Positions 1 to 8,132 of a stretch of DNA of 64,000 nt are shown in pieces. The notes below the pieces were generated by a model that was given only the letters and a program-made list of their open reading frames with translations, was not told the DNA's origin and did not search any database. Within the stretch, counting starts at the first letter, position 1; each line of letters begins with the position of its first letter. The DNA is from Arcicella rosea. Lineage in GTDB: Bacteria; Bacteroidota; Bacteroidia; Cytophagales; Spirosomataceae. The position numbers were made by a program, and so were the translations under genes. The DNA lies in NCBI RefSeq assembly GCF_014204325.1, contig NZ_JACHKT010000005.1, forward strand, positions 62,001-126,000, given 5' to 3'.

Positions 1-1221
1 ACTTAGGTTGAAATACTCTTTAAATAACCAAAAACCAGGGTCGTTTACATGCGAGAACATCAAGCTTCCTACACCAATTGATAAAACCATTAAGTTTGGA
101 TTTACTCCTGATTGAGCAACCAATGGAGCCATGATTCCAGCAGTCGTTAGTCCAGCTACAGTTGCAGAACCTAAACAAACTCTGATAATCGCTGCTACCA
201 ACCAACCTAAAATCAAAGGATCTAATGGTAAAGTTTTTAGGATAACTGCAATTTCATTACTTACTCCGCCATCCATCAGGATTTGTTTTAAAGCACCTGC
301 TCCGCCTATGATTAATACAATCATTGCTACATCTTTAACGGCTTCGGTATAAATTGACATGATGGTTTTCATAGATGTTCCCATCTTAATTCCTAAAGTA
401 AACGTTGCTACAAGTACAGAAATCAACATGACAATCGAAGGGTCAGCTACAAATACCCCAAATGACTTTAGTGATTCATTGTCTTTCCAAAATGTTGCTA
501 AAAGTGTTGTGGATGCTAATAAAATAACTGGTAAAAGTGAAGTTAAAAAGCTATTTAAAGTACTTGGTAATTGTTCTTTAGGAAGTGTTTTACTTTGAAA
601 TGTCTCTAAAGGTTTTGAAGGAATATTTTTGAGTGTCAAAGAAAAAATTGGACCTGCAATAACGATAGTTGGAATGGCGATAATAATACCATAAACCAAG
701 GTAAGTCCCATATCAGCATTGAACTGAGCAACTAAAGCCGCAGGAGAGGGGTGAGGAGGCAAAAATCCGTGAGCAACGGATAAAGAAGCCAACATTGGTA
801 AGCCGATGTAAACCGCAGGTAATTTATATTGATTCACTACGGAAAATATCAGAGGAATCATTAACACAAAACCTACATTATAAAAAAGTGGAATACCGAT
901 GATAAATCCCGTACAAACTAAGCCCCATTGGATGTATTTTTCACCGAAAATTTTCATCATCACCGAAGCGATTTTCTGAGCAGCACCGCTTTCCGCAACA
1001 ATTTTACCAAGCATAGCACCCAAGGCAATAACAATTACTAATGAACCCAACATATCGCCTACACCTTTTTGTAGGGATTTTCCAATACTGCTTAAAGGAA
1101 TACCTGTTGTAATACCAGCAACGATAGAAACGATAAGAAAAGCTATAAAGGGATTGAGTTTTCCCCAAGTAATAAGTAGGACTAAAAGCCCAATACACAA
1201 GAATATAATAAATAAGGTCAT
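1..1221 (-). CDS. gntP: GntP-family gluconate:H+ symporter, 3' end outside window
   Basis: This inner-membrane permease of the GntP family imports gluconate or a related sugar acid with protons. The gene reads leftwards from an ATG at 1219-1221 and stays open for 407 codons to the window edge, so the C-terminus is missing. The translation is almost all hydrophobic helices and includes family-typical stretches such as GFLPPHPSPAAL in the middle and GSATVAGLTTAGIMAP near the visible end. No gluconate kinase or dehydrogenase lies on the visible side, so any operon partner would be to the left. The exact substrate cannot be read from the sequence; a relative specific for another hexonate or a hydroxy acid is possible. 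Confidence 0.88.
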   Translation of the reverse strand, partial: MTLFIIFLCIGLLVLLITWGKLNPFIAFLIVSIVAGITTGIPLSSIGKSLQKGVGDMLGSLVIVIALGAMLGKIVAESGAAQKIASVMMKIFGEKYIQWGLVCTGFIIGIPLFYNVGFVLMIPLIFSVVNQYKLPAVYIGLPMLASLSVAHGFLPPHPSPAALVAQFNADMGLTLVYGIIIAIPTIVIAGPIFSLTLKNIPSKPLETFQSKTLPKEQLPSTLNSFLTSLLPVILLASTTLLATFWKDNESLKSFGVFVADPSIVMLISVLVATFTLGIKMGTSMKTIMSIYTEAVKDVAMIVLIIGGAGALKQILMDGGVSNEIAVILKTLPLDPLILGWLVAAIIRVCLGSATVAGLTTAGIMAPLVAQSGVNPNLMVLSIGVGSLMFSHVNDPGFWLFKEYFNLS

Positions 1222-1513
1222 AGTTTGTATTACTTGGATAAGATAAATAATAAGTTAAACCTAAATATTTGGACTGTATGATTTATCCTTTTTTGGAATA
1301 AATTTTTGAAAAATGTCTTATGCTTAATCAATAAAATCTAATTCAAAGGCATAAGAAGGTTTTGTGAAATCTCTACTTGCTATAAATTGTATTTATTTGA
1401 TGAAAAATAAAAATAAAGAAAGGTGTTGCCCAGATATGTATATTTAAAAGACTAAAAAAGTGTTGAATAAACCTACAACCATTAATCAATCAGGCAATTA
1501 TTGCTTAAATTAC

Positions 1514-1544
1514 TTGACATTTAAAGAAGTAAGTTTTATCTTTG
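1514..1544 (+). promoter_or_regulatory. Bacteroidota-type promoter of rpsU
   Basis: TTG at 1514-1516 is followed after 20 nt by TATCTTTG at 1537-1544, a textbook match to the Bacteroidota primary-sigma consensus (TTG at -33, TAnnTTTG at -7). The predicted transcript starts near 1551, about 35 nt before the rpsU ATG. The rest of the 1222-1513 gap is AT-rich and I see nothing else in it. Confidence 0.8.
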
Positions 1545-1585
1545 CACCTCTATTACAAAAAAAGATTTTAAACAAACAAAATAAT

Positions 1586-1780
1586 ATGCTGATTATCAAT
1601 ATTAAAGAAAACGAGTCAATCGACAAAGCGTTAAAAAGATTCAAGAAAAAATTTGAAAAAACTGGCGTTGTAAAGCAACTTCGTAAACGTGCGGCATTTG
1701 AAAAACCATCAATTGGCCGTCGTACTGAAATCATTCGTGCGTCATACAAACAAAGAATGTACGGTAACGAAGAAGCATAG
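1586..1780 (+). CDS. rpsU: 30S ribosomal protein S21
   Basis: S21 is a small basic protein of the 30S subunit that sits near the anti-Shine-Dalgarno end of 16S rRNA. The 64-aa product is the normal bacterial length and begins MLIINIKENESIDKALKRFK, a recognisable S21 N-terminus, followed by a run of Lys and Arg and the segment RRAAFEKPS-like (here KRAAFEKPS). A longer in-frame reading from 1460 is rejected because the promoter at 1514-1544 lies inside that extension and S21 proteins start at this Met. The gene is monocistronic: it has its own promoter upstream and a strong terminator 84 nt downstream. Confidence 0.97.
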   Translation: MLIINIKENESIDKALKRFKKKFEKTGVVKQLRKRAAFEKPSIGRRTEIIRASYKQRMYGNEEA

Positions 1781-1863
1781 TTCATAGATTGATTTTTTTT
1801 AAATAACAGAAGTATTTTGTTATCAATTTAATCGTGAATTAAGCCGATAACCGTCAGCATCAT

Positions 1864-1909
1864 AAAAAACGTCTGAATAAACATCGTTTGTTCAGACGTT
1901 TTTGTTTTT
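1864..1909 (+). terminator. Intrinsic terminator of rpsU
   Basis: Perfect arms AAAAAACGTCTGAA-like (1864-1877) and its complement (1891-1904) flank a 13-nt loop and run into a T-rich tail ending near 1909. The hairpin lies after rpsU and overlaps the -33 element proposed for the next gene. Confidence 0.85.
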
Positions 1910-1919
1910 AGTAGCTTTG
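1887..1919 (+). promoter_or_regulatory. Promoter of the XerC/D-type recombinase
   Basis: TTTG at 1887-1890 is followed after 21 nt by TAGCTTTG at 1912-1919, matching the Bacteroidota promoter pattern. The -33 element lies in the loop of the rpsU terminator, so the terminator and the promoter of the following gene are physically interlocked. The predicted start of transcription is about 45 nt before the ATG at 1971. Confidence 0.6.
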
Positions 1920-1970
1920 TTGTAAATTATGAGTATTAAGCCTCTCAATTTGTAAAATCTCAAGAATTCA

Positions 1971-2855
1971 ATGCCAGAAATTATCGATTTCTTTATCAAA
2001 TATATTCAATTTGAAAAGCGAAGTAGTGAACATACTGTTACGGCTTATCGTTCTGATATGAAGCAGTTTACAGAGTATTTGGTGAAATCGTATGAATTTG
2101 AACATCCACAATTAGCAGATTTTCAGATGATTCGTTCGTGGATTGTATCCCTAGTTGAAATGGAAGTAGAAAATCGTTCTATTAACCGTAAAATTGCTAC
2201 GCTCAGAACTTTTTATAAGTTTTTACTCAGAAAAAAAATCATAGAAAAAGACCCAATGTTTAAGGTTTCTGCGATGAAAACTCAGAAAACCATTCCTTCT
2301 TTTGTGCGTGAAACGGAATTAGATACGTTGCTGGATGATGTGGAATTTACACAAGATTTTATGGGGGTACGTGATAAATTGGTTTTAGAATTGCTTTATG
2401 GCACAGGAATGCGTCTTTCTGAAATGATTGAATTGAAAGAAAGTGATATTGATTTTTATAGTAGGACGCTTACTGTTTTAGGAAAACGCAATAAACAGAG
2501 AATTATTCCAATCAATCAGCAGTTGGTTAATTTGATTCAAGCTTATCAAGCTTATAAAAATACTGAAAATTTAGGGAATGAATACTTGATTATTACAGAT
2601 AAAGGAGAGAAAAGTTATCCAGTTTTGATCCAAAGAATTACCAAAAAATACTTATCCTTGGTAACCACATTGACTAAAAAATCACCTCATATTTTACGAC
2701 ATTCTTATGCTACGCATTTGTTAAATAATGGAGCAGATTTGAATGCCATTAAGGATTTATTAGGTCATGCGTCGCTTTCAGCAACTCAAGTTTATACGCA
2801 TAATTCTATGGAAAAGATTAAGAAAATTTACGAACAGGCACATCCGAAGGCATAA
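1971..2855 (+). CDS. xerC: Tyrosine recombinase of the XerC/XerD type
   Basis: This 294-aa enzyme is expected to resolve chromosome dimers at dif by tyrosine-mediated strand exchange. It has the usual Xer length: an N-terminal SAM-like core-binding domain (about 1-100) and a catalytic domain (about 105-290). All catalytic residues are visible: Arg148 in GTGMRLSE, Lys172, His240 and Arg243 in HILRHSYATHLL, His266 in LLGHASLS, and nucleophile Tyr275 in QVYTH. There is no integrase-type extension and no attachment-site duplication nearby, so a phage integrase is unlikely. XerC and XerD cannot be told apart with confidence from one sequence; in this phylum the gene beside rpsU is often annotated xerC. 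A terminator shared with the opposite-strand gene follows directly. Confidence 0.9.
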   Translation: MPEIIDFFIKYIQFEKRSSEHTVTAYRSDMKQFTEYLVKSYEFEHPQLADFQMIRSWIVSLVEMEVENRSINRKIATLRTFYKFLLRKKIIEKDPMFKVSAMKTQKTIPSFVRETELDTLLDDVEFTQDFMGVRDKLVLELLYGTGMRLSEMIELKESDIDFYSRTLTVLGKRNKQRIIPINQQLVNLIQAYQAYKNTENLGNEYLIITDKGEKSYPVLIQRITKKYLSLVTTLTKKSPHILRHSYATHLLNNGADLNAIKDLLGHASLSATQVYTHNSMEKIKKIYEQAHPKA

Positions 2856-2859
2856 ATTA

Positions 2860-2900
2860 AAAAGAGCTTGACAATTTTATTTTGTCAAGCTCTTTTTTTA
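2860..2900. terminator. Bidirectional terminator between xerC and the MoxR gene
   Basis: AAAAGAGCTTGACAA (2860-2874) and its complement (from 2882) form a stem of about 15 bp with an A-run before and a T-run after it. It sits between convergent stops at 2855 and 2905 and can serve both strands. Confidence 0.85.
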
Positions 2901-2904
2901 ATAC

Positions 2905-4440
2905 TTACTTATAATCTTCTTCGTCATCATCAAATTTGAATTTATCCAAATCGAAGAGTGAGTCTGTTAAATCTTTAAATTGAAGTCCTTTTTCAAGGTT
3001 CTTTTTAGAAATGATAGAGAATTCTGAAAGCCCGTGCAAGACAAATTCCATCATAAATAATTTTTCTCTTCCTTGAATGGCTGGATATACTTTTTCAATT
3101 AAATCGTCCAAACCTTCAATGGTTCTTAAACGTGCAGAGTACTCGCTGTCGGAACAATCATTTAAAATGTCCATCACATTGCCATCCATAAACCAGTCGA
3201 TAATTGGTTTATAAGGATTTTTACCTGCTTTGTCTTTAGCTACTTTCTTGATTTTTTCTGGGTCTGGGAAAAAATTCAAGAACTGAGCTCTGATGGCTTT
3301 TCCAACCAAATTCTGAGCAACAATTACTGGCCCTTCTACTTCGCCTTCATAAACCAATTCAACTTTGCCGCATACAGCAGGAATTACGCCAATTAAATCG
3401 GCAACACGCACATAAGTTTTGTCTTCACCGTTAATTAATGCACGTCTTTCGGCAGAAGAAATTAGATTTTCATAAGCAGAAATCGTCATACGAGCAGAAA
3501 CCCCAGATTTTGCATCAACAAATTCAGACGAACGAGCTTCAATCGCAATTTGCTCAATCAAATCATCCATGATATGATTAGTCGTTACCATTTCTTCTTG
3601 CTCGCCTTTGAGTTTTGCTTCTTGTAAAGTAATTTTTTTACCGATTTCTAAAGTTTTCGGATAGTGCGTTACAATTTGTGAATCAATACGGTCTTTCAAA
3701 GGCGTTACGATTGAACCACGATTGGTATAATCTTCTGGATTGGCAGTAAAAACAAATTGCAAATCTAAAGGCAAACGAATCTTGAAACCACGAATTTGTA
3801 TGTCTCCTTCTTGCAAAATATTAAACAATGAAACCTGAATACGTGCTTGTAAGTCGGGCAATTCGTTAATCACAAAAATACAACGATGCGAGCGTGGAAT
3901 CAATCCAAAATGTACTACTCTTTCATCTGAATAAGGCAAGCGAAGCGTTGCTGCTTTAATTGGGTCGGCATCGCCAATCAAATCGGCTACTGAAACGTCT
4001 GGCGTTGCTAATTTTTCAGTATAACGGTCGCTGCGGTGCATCCAAGTAACGGGCGTTAAATCGCCATGTTCTTCGATTAAATCTTTCGCAAAACGAGAGA
4101 GTGGTTGCATCGGGTCATCATTCAACTCAGAACCTTTTACTACAGGAATATACTCATCTAATAAATTCACCATCAAACGGGCAATACGAGTTTTCGCTTG
4201 TCCTCGTAAACCCAATAAATTGATATGATGTTGAGAAAGTATTGCTCTTTCAATATCTGGAATTACGGTGTCTTCGTAGCCCCAAATACCTTCAAAAACG
4301 TTCTCTTTATTTTTAATTTTTACAATTAAATTATCTCTTAATTCATCTTTAATGGATTTTGGTTGATAACCTGAGGCTTTTAATTGACCGAGTGTGTGGA
4401 TGTTTAAAAGAGCTGTTGAATCGATTTTTTTGTATGACAT
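2905..4440 (-). CDS. MoxR / magnesium-chelatase-I-like AAA+ ATPase
   Basis: The 511-aa product is an AAA+ ATPase of the MoxR/ChlI class, a group that typically works with a VWA-domain partner as a metal-insertion or protein-remodelling machine. Visible motifs are Walker A GLRGQAKT (77-84), Walker B CIFVINEL (187-194, with Asn-Glu in place of Asp-Glu), sensor-1 FTANPEDY (231-238) and an arginine-finger region PLKDRID (about 248-253). A lid-like helical region and a long C-terminal extension follow. It is the last gene of a reverse-strand set: VWA protein, 101-aa unknown (30 nt upstream), then this ATPase. True chlorophyll or cobalamin chelation is unlikely because no tetrapyrrole genes are near; the client is unknown. 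Confidence 0.85.
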   Translation of the reverse strand: MSYKKIDSTALLNIHTLGQLKASGYQPKSIKDELRDNLIVKIKNKENVFEGIWGYEDTVIPDIERAILSQHHINLLGLRGQAKTRIARLMVNLLDEYIPVVKGSELNDDPMQPLSRFAKDLIEEHGDLTPVTWMHRSDRYTEKLATPDVSVADLIGDADPIKAATLRLPYSDERVVHFGLIPRSHRCIFVINELPDLQARIQVSLFNILQEGDIQIRGFKIRLPLDLQFVFTANPEDYTNRGSIVTPLKDRIDSQIVTHYPKTLEIGKKITLQEAKLKGEQEEMVTTNHIMDDLIEQIAIEARSSEFVDAKSGVSARMTISAYENLISSAERRALINGEDKTYVRVADLIGVIPAVCGKVELVYEGEVEGPVIVAQNLVGKAIRAQFLNFFPDPEKIKKVAKDKAGKNPYKPIIDWFMDGNVMDILNDCSDSEYSARLRTIEGLDDLIEKVYPAIQGREKLFMMEFVLHGLSEFSIISKKNLEKGLQFKDLTDSLFDLDKFKFDDDEEDYK

Positions 4441-4470
4441 TATGCTATTATATCTTATGAAAAATGAGAT

Positions 4471-4776
4471 TTATTTTAAATGTGAAAGATTCTTCTTGTT
4501 CAAACTGGCAGAACCATAACTTCGGTTGGCAATAAAACCCATAACATCTCTATTTTGTATATTTTGCCCTTTCATTTTTAATTTGAGTACTTCTGAATAT
4601 GCTTCTGATGTTTCAGCATAATTTTCGTCATCATAAGATTTGGCTACAAACAAATCTCTTGAAAAAGCCTCGCCTTGTGCTCTGTATGGTGAAATTTTTG
4701 CAATTGCTTCGTGGTCGATACACTGTAAGTAGGCTTCATGCTTGTCAGCAGCTATATAAATCGGTCTTAAATTCAT
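4471..4776 (-). CDS. Uncharacterised 101-aa protein between the VWA and MoxR genes
   Basis: I do not recognise this family. The product is soluble, with no signal peptide or membrane segment, and mixed charge. It contains two Tyr/Asp/Glu-rich stretches (SYDDENYAETSEAYSEV near the middle) and a basic tail ending NKKNLSHLK. The ATG at 4774-4776 is followed by an uninterrupted frame in the same direction as its neighbours, with 30 nt to the MoxR gene and about 160 nt to the VWA gene. The position between two partners of a known ATPase-VWA pair suggests an accessory subunit or a client. That is inference from position only. Confidence 0.6.
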   Translation of the reverse strand: MNLRPIYIAADKHEAYLQCIDHEAIAKISPYRAQGEAFSRDLFVAKSYDDENYAETSEAYSEVLKLKMKGQNIQNRDVMGFIANRSYGSASLNKKNLSHLK

Positions 4777-4799
4777 GATTTCTGAAATTTTTGGGGTTT

Positions 4800-4935
4800 A
4801 AAGATGGTTTGGTAATTTGAAAATTTGAAAATGCTTAATTTTATCAATTATCAAATTTTTGTCTGATTTGCTTTTTACTTGATAGACATATGTCAAGAAA
4901 AAATCTCAAATCTCACAGCTGTCAGCTCACAGCTA
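4800..4935. repeat. Word-repeat intergenic locus 1
   Basis: This gap is made of short repeated words: TTTGAAAATTTGAAAATG (about 4814-4832), which recurs almost exactly at 51163-51180, and the AGCTCACAGCT-type words at 4905-4935 (CTCACAGCTGTCAGCTCACAGCT in pieces). It has no coding potential and lies between the 101-aa gene and the VWA gene on the reverse strand. Confidence 0.55.
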
Positions 4936-4937
4936 AA

Positions 4938-6056
4938 TTACCTCACACCTTTCTTTCTGTTTTTTTCATAATCCTCAAAAATGAACTCACCGAGTCCTTT
5001 TAATGAAGAATAATACGCTCGTCCGTTATTTATCTTGGTGAATTCTTGTACAAATTCTTTCAGATATTGGTCACGAGCAATCATAAAAGTTGTTACTGGA
5101 ATTTTTAAACGACGACATTGTGCCGCCAAGGTTAATGTTTTGTTGAGAATTTTTTTATCTAAACCAAATGAGTTTTTATAATAACGAATACCTTCTTTCA
5201 AGCAAGTTGGTTTGCCGTCGGTGATCATAAAAATCTGTTTGTTTTTGTTTTTTCGTCTTCTTAATAAATCCATTGCCAATTCTAAACCAGCAACAGTGTT
5301 GGTATGATATGGTCCAACTTCTAAGTAGGGCAAATCTCGTACTTGTATTTGCCAAGCATCGTTTCCGAAAACAATTACGTCTAAAGTATCTTTCGGATAC
5401 TTTGTCATGATTAATTCAGCCATTGCCATCGCTACTTTTTTGGCAGGTGTAATTCTATCTTCACCATAAAGAATCATCGAATGTGAAATATCAATCATCA
5501 AAACAGTTGAAGTTTGTGCTTTGTACTCTTTGTCAACGATTTCTAAATCGTTTTCAGTCAGCATAAAGTTTTCAACGCCATTATTGATTTGTGCATTTCT
5601 GATGGATTCTGTCATCGCAATTTGATCCATCGCATCACCAAATTGAAACTCTCTTCTATCGGTATTGTTTTCGTCGCCAGTTCCTTGGTAAGGCGTTCTA
5701 TGATTTCCGTTTGAACCTGTTTTCTTTAATTTACCGAAAATCTCATCCAAAGATTGTTTTCTAATACTTTGCTCGCCTTTAGAAGTAAGTATTTGTTCTT
5801 GTTCGCCTTCTTCGTTTTTTTCTTCTTTGATATAGCCTTTGGCTTTTAAGTCTTCGATGAAGTCAGCGATTCCATAAGATTCGTCTGTAAGATTATATTG
5901 TTTGTCTAAAGAAGTCAACCATGTTAATGCTTCGGAAACATTACCTGCCGTCATGGTTACTAATTGATTAAAAATATCTAAAAGCTGGTCGAATTTGGCT
6001 TTTTTGCCGTCTTCGGTTTCCTGTGGGATATATTCTGAAAAACGATAGCCAAGCAT
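4938..6056 (-). CDS. VWA-domain protein, partner of the MoxR-type ATPase
   Basis: The 372-aa protein has a C-terminal von Willebrand A domain (about 180-365). The metal-binding MIDAS is intact: DISHS at 189-193, a Thr in HTNTV at 251-255 and Asp280 in MITDGKPT. The N-terminal half is charged and linker-like, including an Asn/Gly/Asp-rich segment near 115-135. There is no signal peptide, so it is probably cytoplasmic, as expected for the chelatase-D-like partner of a MoxR ATPase. It is first in a three-gene reverse-strand set with the 101-aa unknown and the ATPase. The function of the complex in this organism is not evident. Confidence 0.85.
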   Translation of the reverse strand: MLGYRFSEYIPQETEDGKKAKFDQLLDIFNQLVTMTAGNVSEALTWLTSLDKQYNLTDESYGIADFIEDLKAKGYIKEEKNEEGEQEQILTSKGEQSIRKQSLDEIFGKLKKTGSNGNHRTPYQGTGDENNTDRREFQFGDAMDQIAMTESIRNAQINNGVENFMLTENDLEIVDKEYKAQTSTVLMIDISHSMILYGEDRITPAKKVAMAMAELIMTKYPKDTLDVIVFGNDAWQIQVRDLPYLEVGPYHTNTVAGLELAMDLLRRRKNKNKQIFMITDGKPTCLKEGIRYYKNSFGLDKKILNKTLTLAAQCRRLKIPVTTFMIARDQYLKEFVQEFTKINNGRAYYSSLKGLGEFIFEDYEKNRKKGVR

Positions 6057-6172
6057 ATTTGATTTTGGATTGATGAGTATTATTTCTGCAATTTTTTTCG
6101 CATAATATAAACATAAAACAAAAAGTTTGTTGAATGGGTTTAAAACTGAACGATAAATAATTAAAACAAAGC

Positions 6173-6213
6173 AAAAAATCCATACAATTAGTCTTCACTA
6201 AAAGTATGGATTT
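6173..6213 (-). terminator. Terminator of the propeller lipoprotein gene
   Basis: On the reverse strand, AAATCCATAC (6204-6213) pairs with GTATGGATTT (6176-6185), followed by a run of T. It lies about 30 nt after the stop at 6242. Confidence 0.75.
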
Positions 6214-6241
6214 CAAGAAAATATTTAGAGACTCAGTGAAT

Positions 6242-7747
6242 TTATAGGGTATTTGGCTTGTAAACCTTGATTACACCATCATTTTCGCTGCTTACAACCA
6301 ACAAACTTTTTTGTGTTGGACTATTTTTCGCAGGAATAAATAAAACGCCTTCTGGTGCATCACCACATTTTAAAATTTGTAAGAAAACAGGATTTGTTGG
6401 GATTGTTACATCATAAACAGCTACTGCATCTACTCTTTCCATTCCTACAAAAGCTACTTTTTTATTGCCTACAGTACCAATTGTGATTCCTTCTGGTTCT
6501 ATAGATTTATCATCACTTCTTGTATCGTCATACAGACTTGCTGCAATTACTTTTGTATCCAATTCATTTTTACTATCAAATACCAAAGCTCCGTCGTTTC
6601 CATTCCAAACACTGAAAGAACGTGCGCCCAATGAATAAAGGAAATCATAATCTCCATCTCCATCAGTATCTCCCAATGTTGTTGTAACATTTAATCTTCC
6701 AGCTTTTTCAGCTTTAATAAAATCTGTAGCATTTGGGAAAGCTGTGGCATCTAATTTCAAAGCACTTACTCTTTTAATTTCTGCAAAAGCATCATATTCT
6801 CTAGCATCACCTTCGTTGGCAGTAAATAAGTAAGGAATTCCTGCGTGTTGTATAAAAGCAATGGCATCAGGTTGATACATTCCTTTTACTCTCCATTTGC
6901 CTAACGCAACTGCGTTATCTCTGTCGCTAATATCAACAGTATTACCATCAACATCATAATCTTTAAAACCAAGTGGTAGGATAGAAGTAATCGTTTTGGT
7001 TTCTAGATTTAATTTTGCAATGGCATTATTTTCTTGCAACGTAACCCAAGCAGTTTTTGAATCGTCAGAAACTGCAATGTACTCTGGTTCAATATCTTTG
7101 GCAAAAGTAGCGTTTAATCCAAAAATTCTTAATCCTTTTGCCATTAAAGCCGTTTGTTGAGTCGCAAAACCAGCGAAATCAATTGTTGTAACAGCATAAT
7201 TATTATTAACTGCAATGATAGAAATTGAACCTACAGGGTCATTTGTGTAAGTTGCATTGGGTTCACCTTCGTTGGCTGTAAGAATTAAATTACCATCTGG
7301 CGAATAAGTAATCATATCTGGCAATGCACCCACTGTAATTACTTTTACTTCTTTATAATCTGAAGTATTGAAAACGGCAACTTTGCCATTTGCTTGTTTA
7401 TCTGAAGCTTCGATAGCTGCGGCAACTTTACCGTTTGAAACGGCAACGCTATTTACAGCTCCACCATAAGGTGTCATGCTAATAGAACCAATCACTTTCA
7501 TGTTGCTTGGGTCAGCGAAATCGATAACATCAATTTTATTCACTGTACTATTGTTTACTACAAATAAACGTTTTGTTTGTGGGTCGTATGCTGAAATCTC
7601 AGCAGCACCAACATCTCCAATATCGATACTTCCGATTTCTGCAAATGTTGCAGCATCTTCATTCACGAAAAACTCTTCTTCGTTTTTATCGCAGCTCAAC
7701 AATAGGGATGATAGTAAGAGGGAAAGGGCTAGTAATGTTTTTTTCAT
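6242..7747 (-). CDS. Choice-of-anchor-I-type beta-propeller lipoprotein
   Basis: This 501-aa exported protein begins with a lipoprotein signal whose lipobox ends at a Cys (LLLSC, about residue 19), so it is probably anchored in the outer membrane. The body reads as repeated beta-propeller blades (for example NSVAVSNGKVAA and PDMITYSPDGNLILTANEGEP). It contains FTANEGDAREYDAF, a signature I associate with the choice-of-anchor-I family, and an EF-like calcium loop DTDGDGDYDF. Relatives are described as cell-surface or alkaline-phosphatase-associated proteins, but the biochemical role is not established. It is transcribed away from the siderophore receptor at 8133 and has its own terminator. Confidence 0.75.
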   Translation of the reverse strand: MKKTLLALSLLLSSLLLSCDKNEEEFFVNEDAATFAEIGSIDIGDVGAAEISAYDPQTKRLFVVNNSTVNKIDVIDFADPSNMKVIGSISMTPYGGAVNSVAVSNGKVAAAIEASDKQANGKVAVFNTSDYKEVKVITVGALPDMITYSPDGNLILTANEGEPNATYTNDPVGSISIIAVNNNYAVTTIDFAGFATQQTALMAKGLRIFGLNATFAKDIEPEYIAVSDDSKTAWVTLQENNAIAKLNLETKTITSILPLGFKDYDVDGNTVDISDRDNAVALGKWRVKGMYQPDAIAFIQHAGIPYLFTANEGDAREYDAFAEIKRVSALKLDATAFPNATDFIKAEKAGRLNVTTTLGDTDGDGDYDFLYSLGARSFSVWNGNDGALVFDSKNELDTKVIAASLYDDTRSDDKSIEPEGITIGTVGNKKVAFVGMERVDAVAVYDVTIPTNPVFLQILKCGDAPEGVLFIPAKNSPTQKSLLVVSSENDGVIKVYKPNTL

Positions 7748-7920
7748 TTCTTTTTTTACTGCAAAACTATGTTAGAGAAAAAAGAAGCTTGTTAACAGAT
7801 GGTTAATTATGGGTTAATTTATCTCATTATTACTCCGTATTTCACATGATTTTAATCAGTTTTGTGCATTCATGTTGGTTTTAAATGATTGATTTTATGA
7901 GAATTATTAAAGGTTGTTTA

Positions 7921-7936
7921 AATTCAGTCTAAATAA
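7921..7936. promoter_or_regulatory. Fur-like operator copy 1
   Basis: AATTCAGTCTAAATAA is the first of three near-identical sites upstream of the siderophore receptor. Read on the reverse strand it contains TTTAGA, 5 nt, TTTAAA. It lies just upstream of the -33 element. Confidence 0.5.
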
Positions 7937-7949
7937 AATTGTCTATTTG

Positions 7950-7981
7950 TTTGTAATTAGTCTAAATAGTCAATAATTTTG
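7950..7981 (+). promoter_or_regulatory. Promoter of the TonB-dependent siderophore receptor
   Basis: TTTG at 7950-7953 and TAATTTTG at 7974-7981 are separated by 20 nt, which matches the Bacteroidota promoter. The predicted leader is about 145 nt. Operator copy 2 occupies most of the spacer. Confidence 0.65.
7955..7969. promoter_or_regulatory. Fur-like operator copy 2, inside the promoter spacer
   Basis: AATTAGTCTAAATAG lies between the -33 and -7 elements, an ideal position for a repressor to block RNA polymerase. On the reverse strand it reads TTTAGA, 5 nt, TACAAA. Confidence 0.55.
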
Positions 7982-8108
7982 TCACGTTAATAAATCATTT
8001 TAAGGATGTACCAAAGCATTAAAGTAAGACTATTTAATCAATGTTTAATATCCTCAAGGTAATTCAAGAATAATCCATTTATCAATATATTTTTAATTAA
8101 GTACTTAG

Positions 8109-8123
8109 AATTAGTCCAAATAA
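8109..8123. promoter_or_regulatory. Fur-like operator copy 3, next to the start codon
   Basis: AATTAGTCCAAATAA ends nine bases before the ATG at 8133. It differs from copy 2 at two positions. On the reverse strand it reads TTTGGA, 5 nt, TCTAAG, a near-palindrome. The rest of the 7748-8132 gap is AT-rich and holds nothing else that I can identify. Confidence 0.45.
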
Positions 8124-8132
8124 AATAATAAA

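Noticed and set aside
1460-1585. N-terminal extension of S21
   Set aside because: The rpsU promoter lies inside it and S21 proteins start at MLIINIKE.
2860-2900. Possible recombination site next to the Xer gene
   Set aside because: The inverted repeat is a normal bidirectional terminator with A and T runs; no dif-like 28-bp sequence was recognised.
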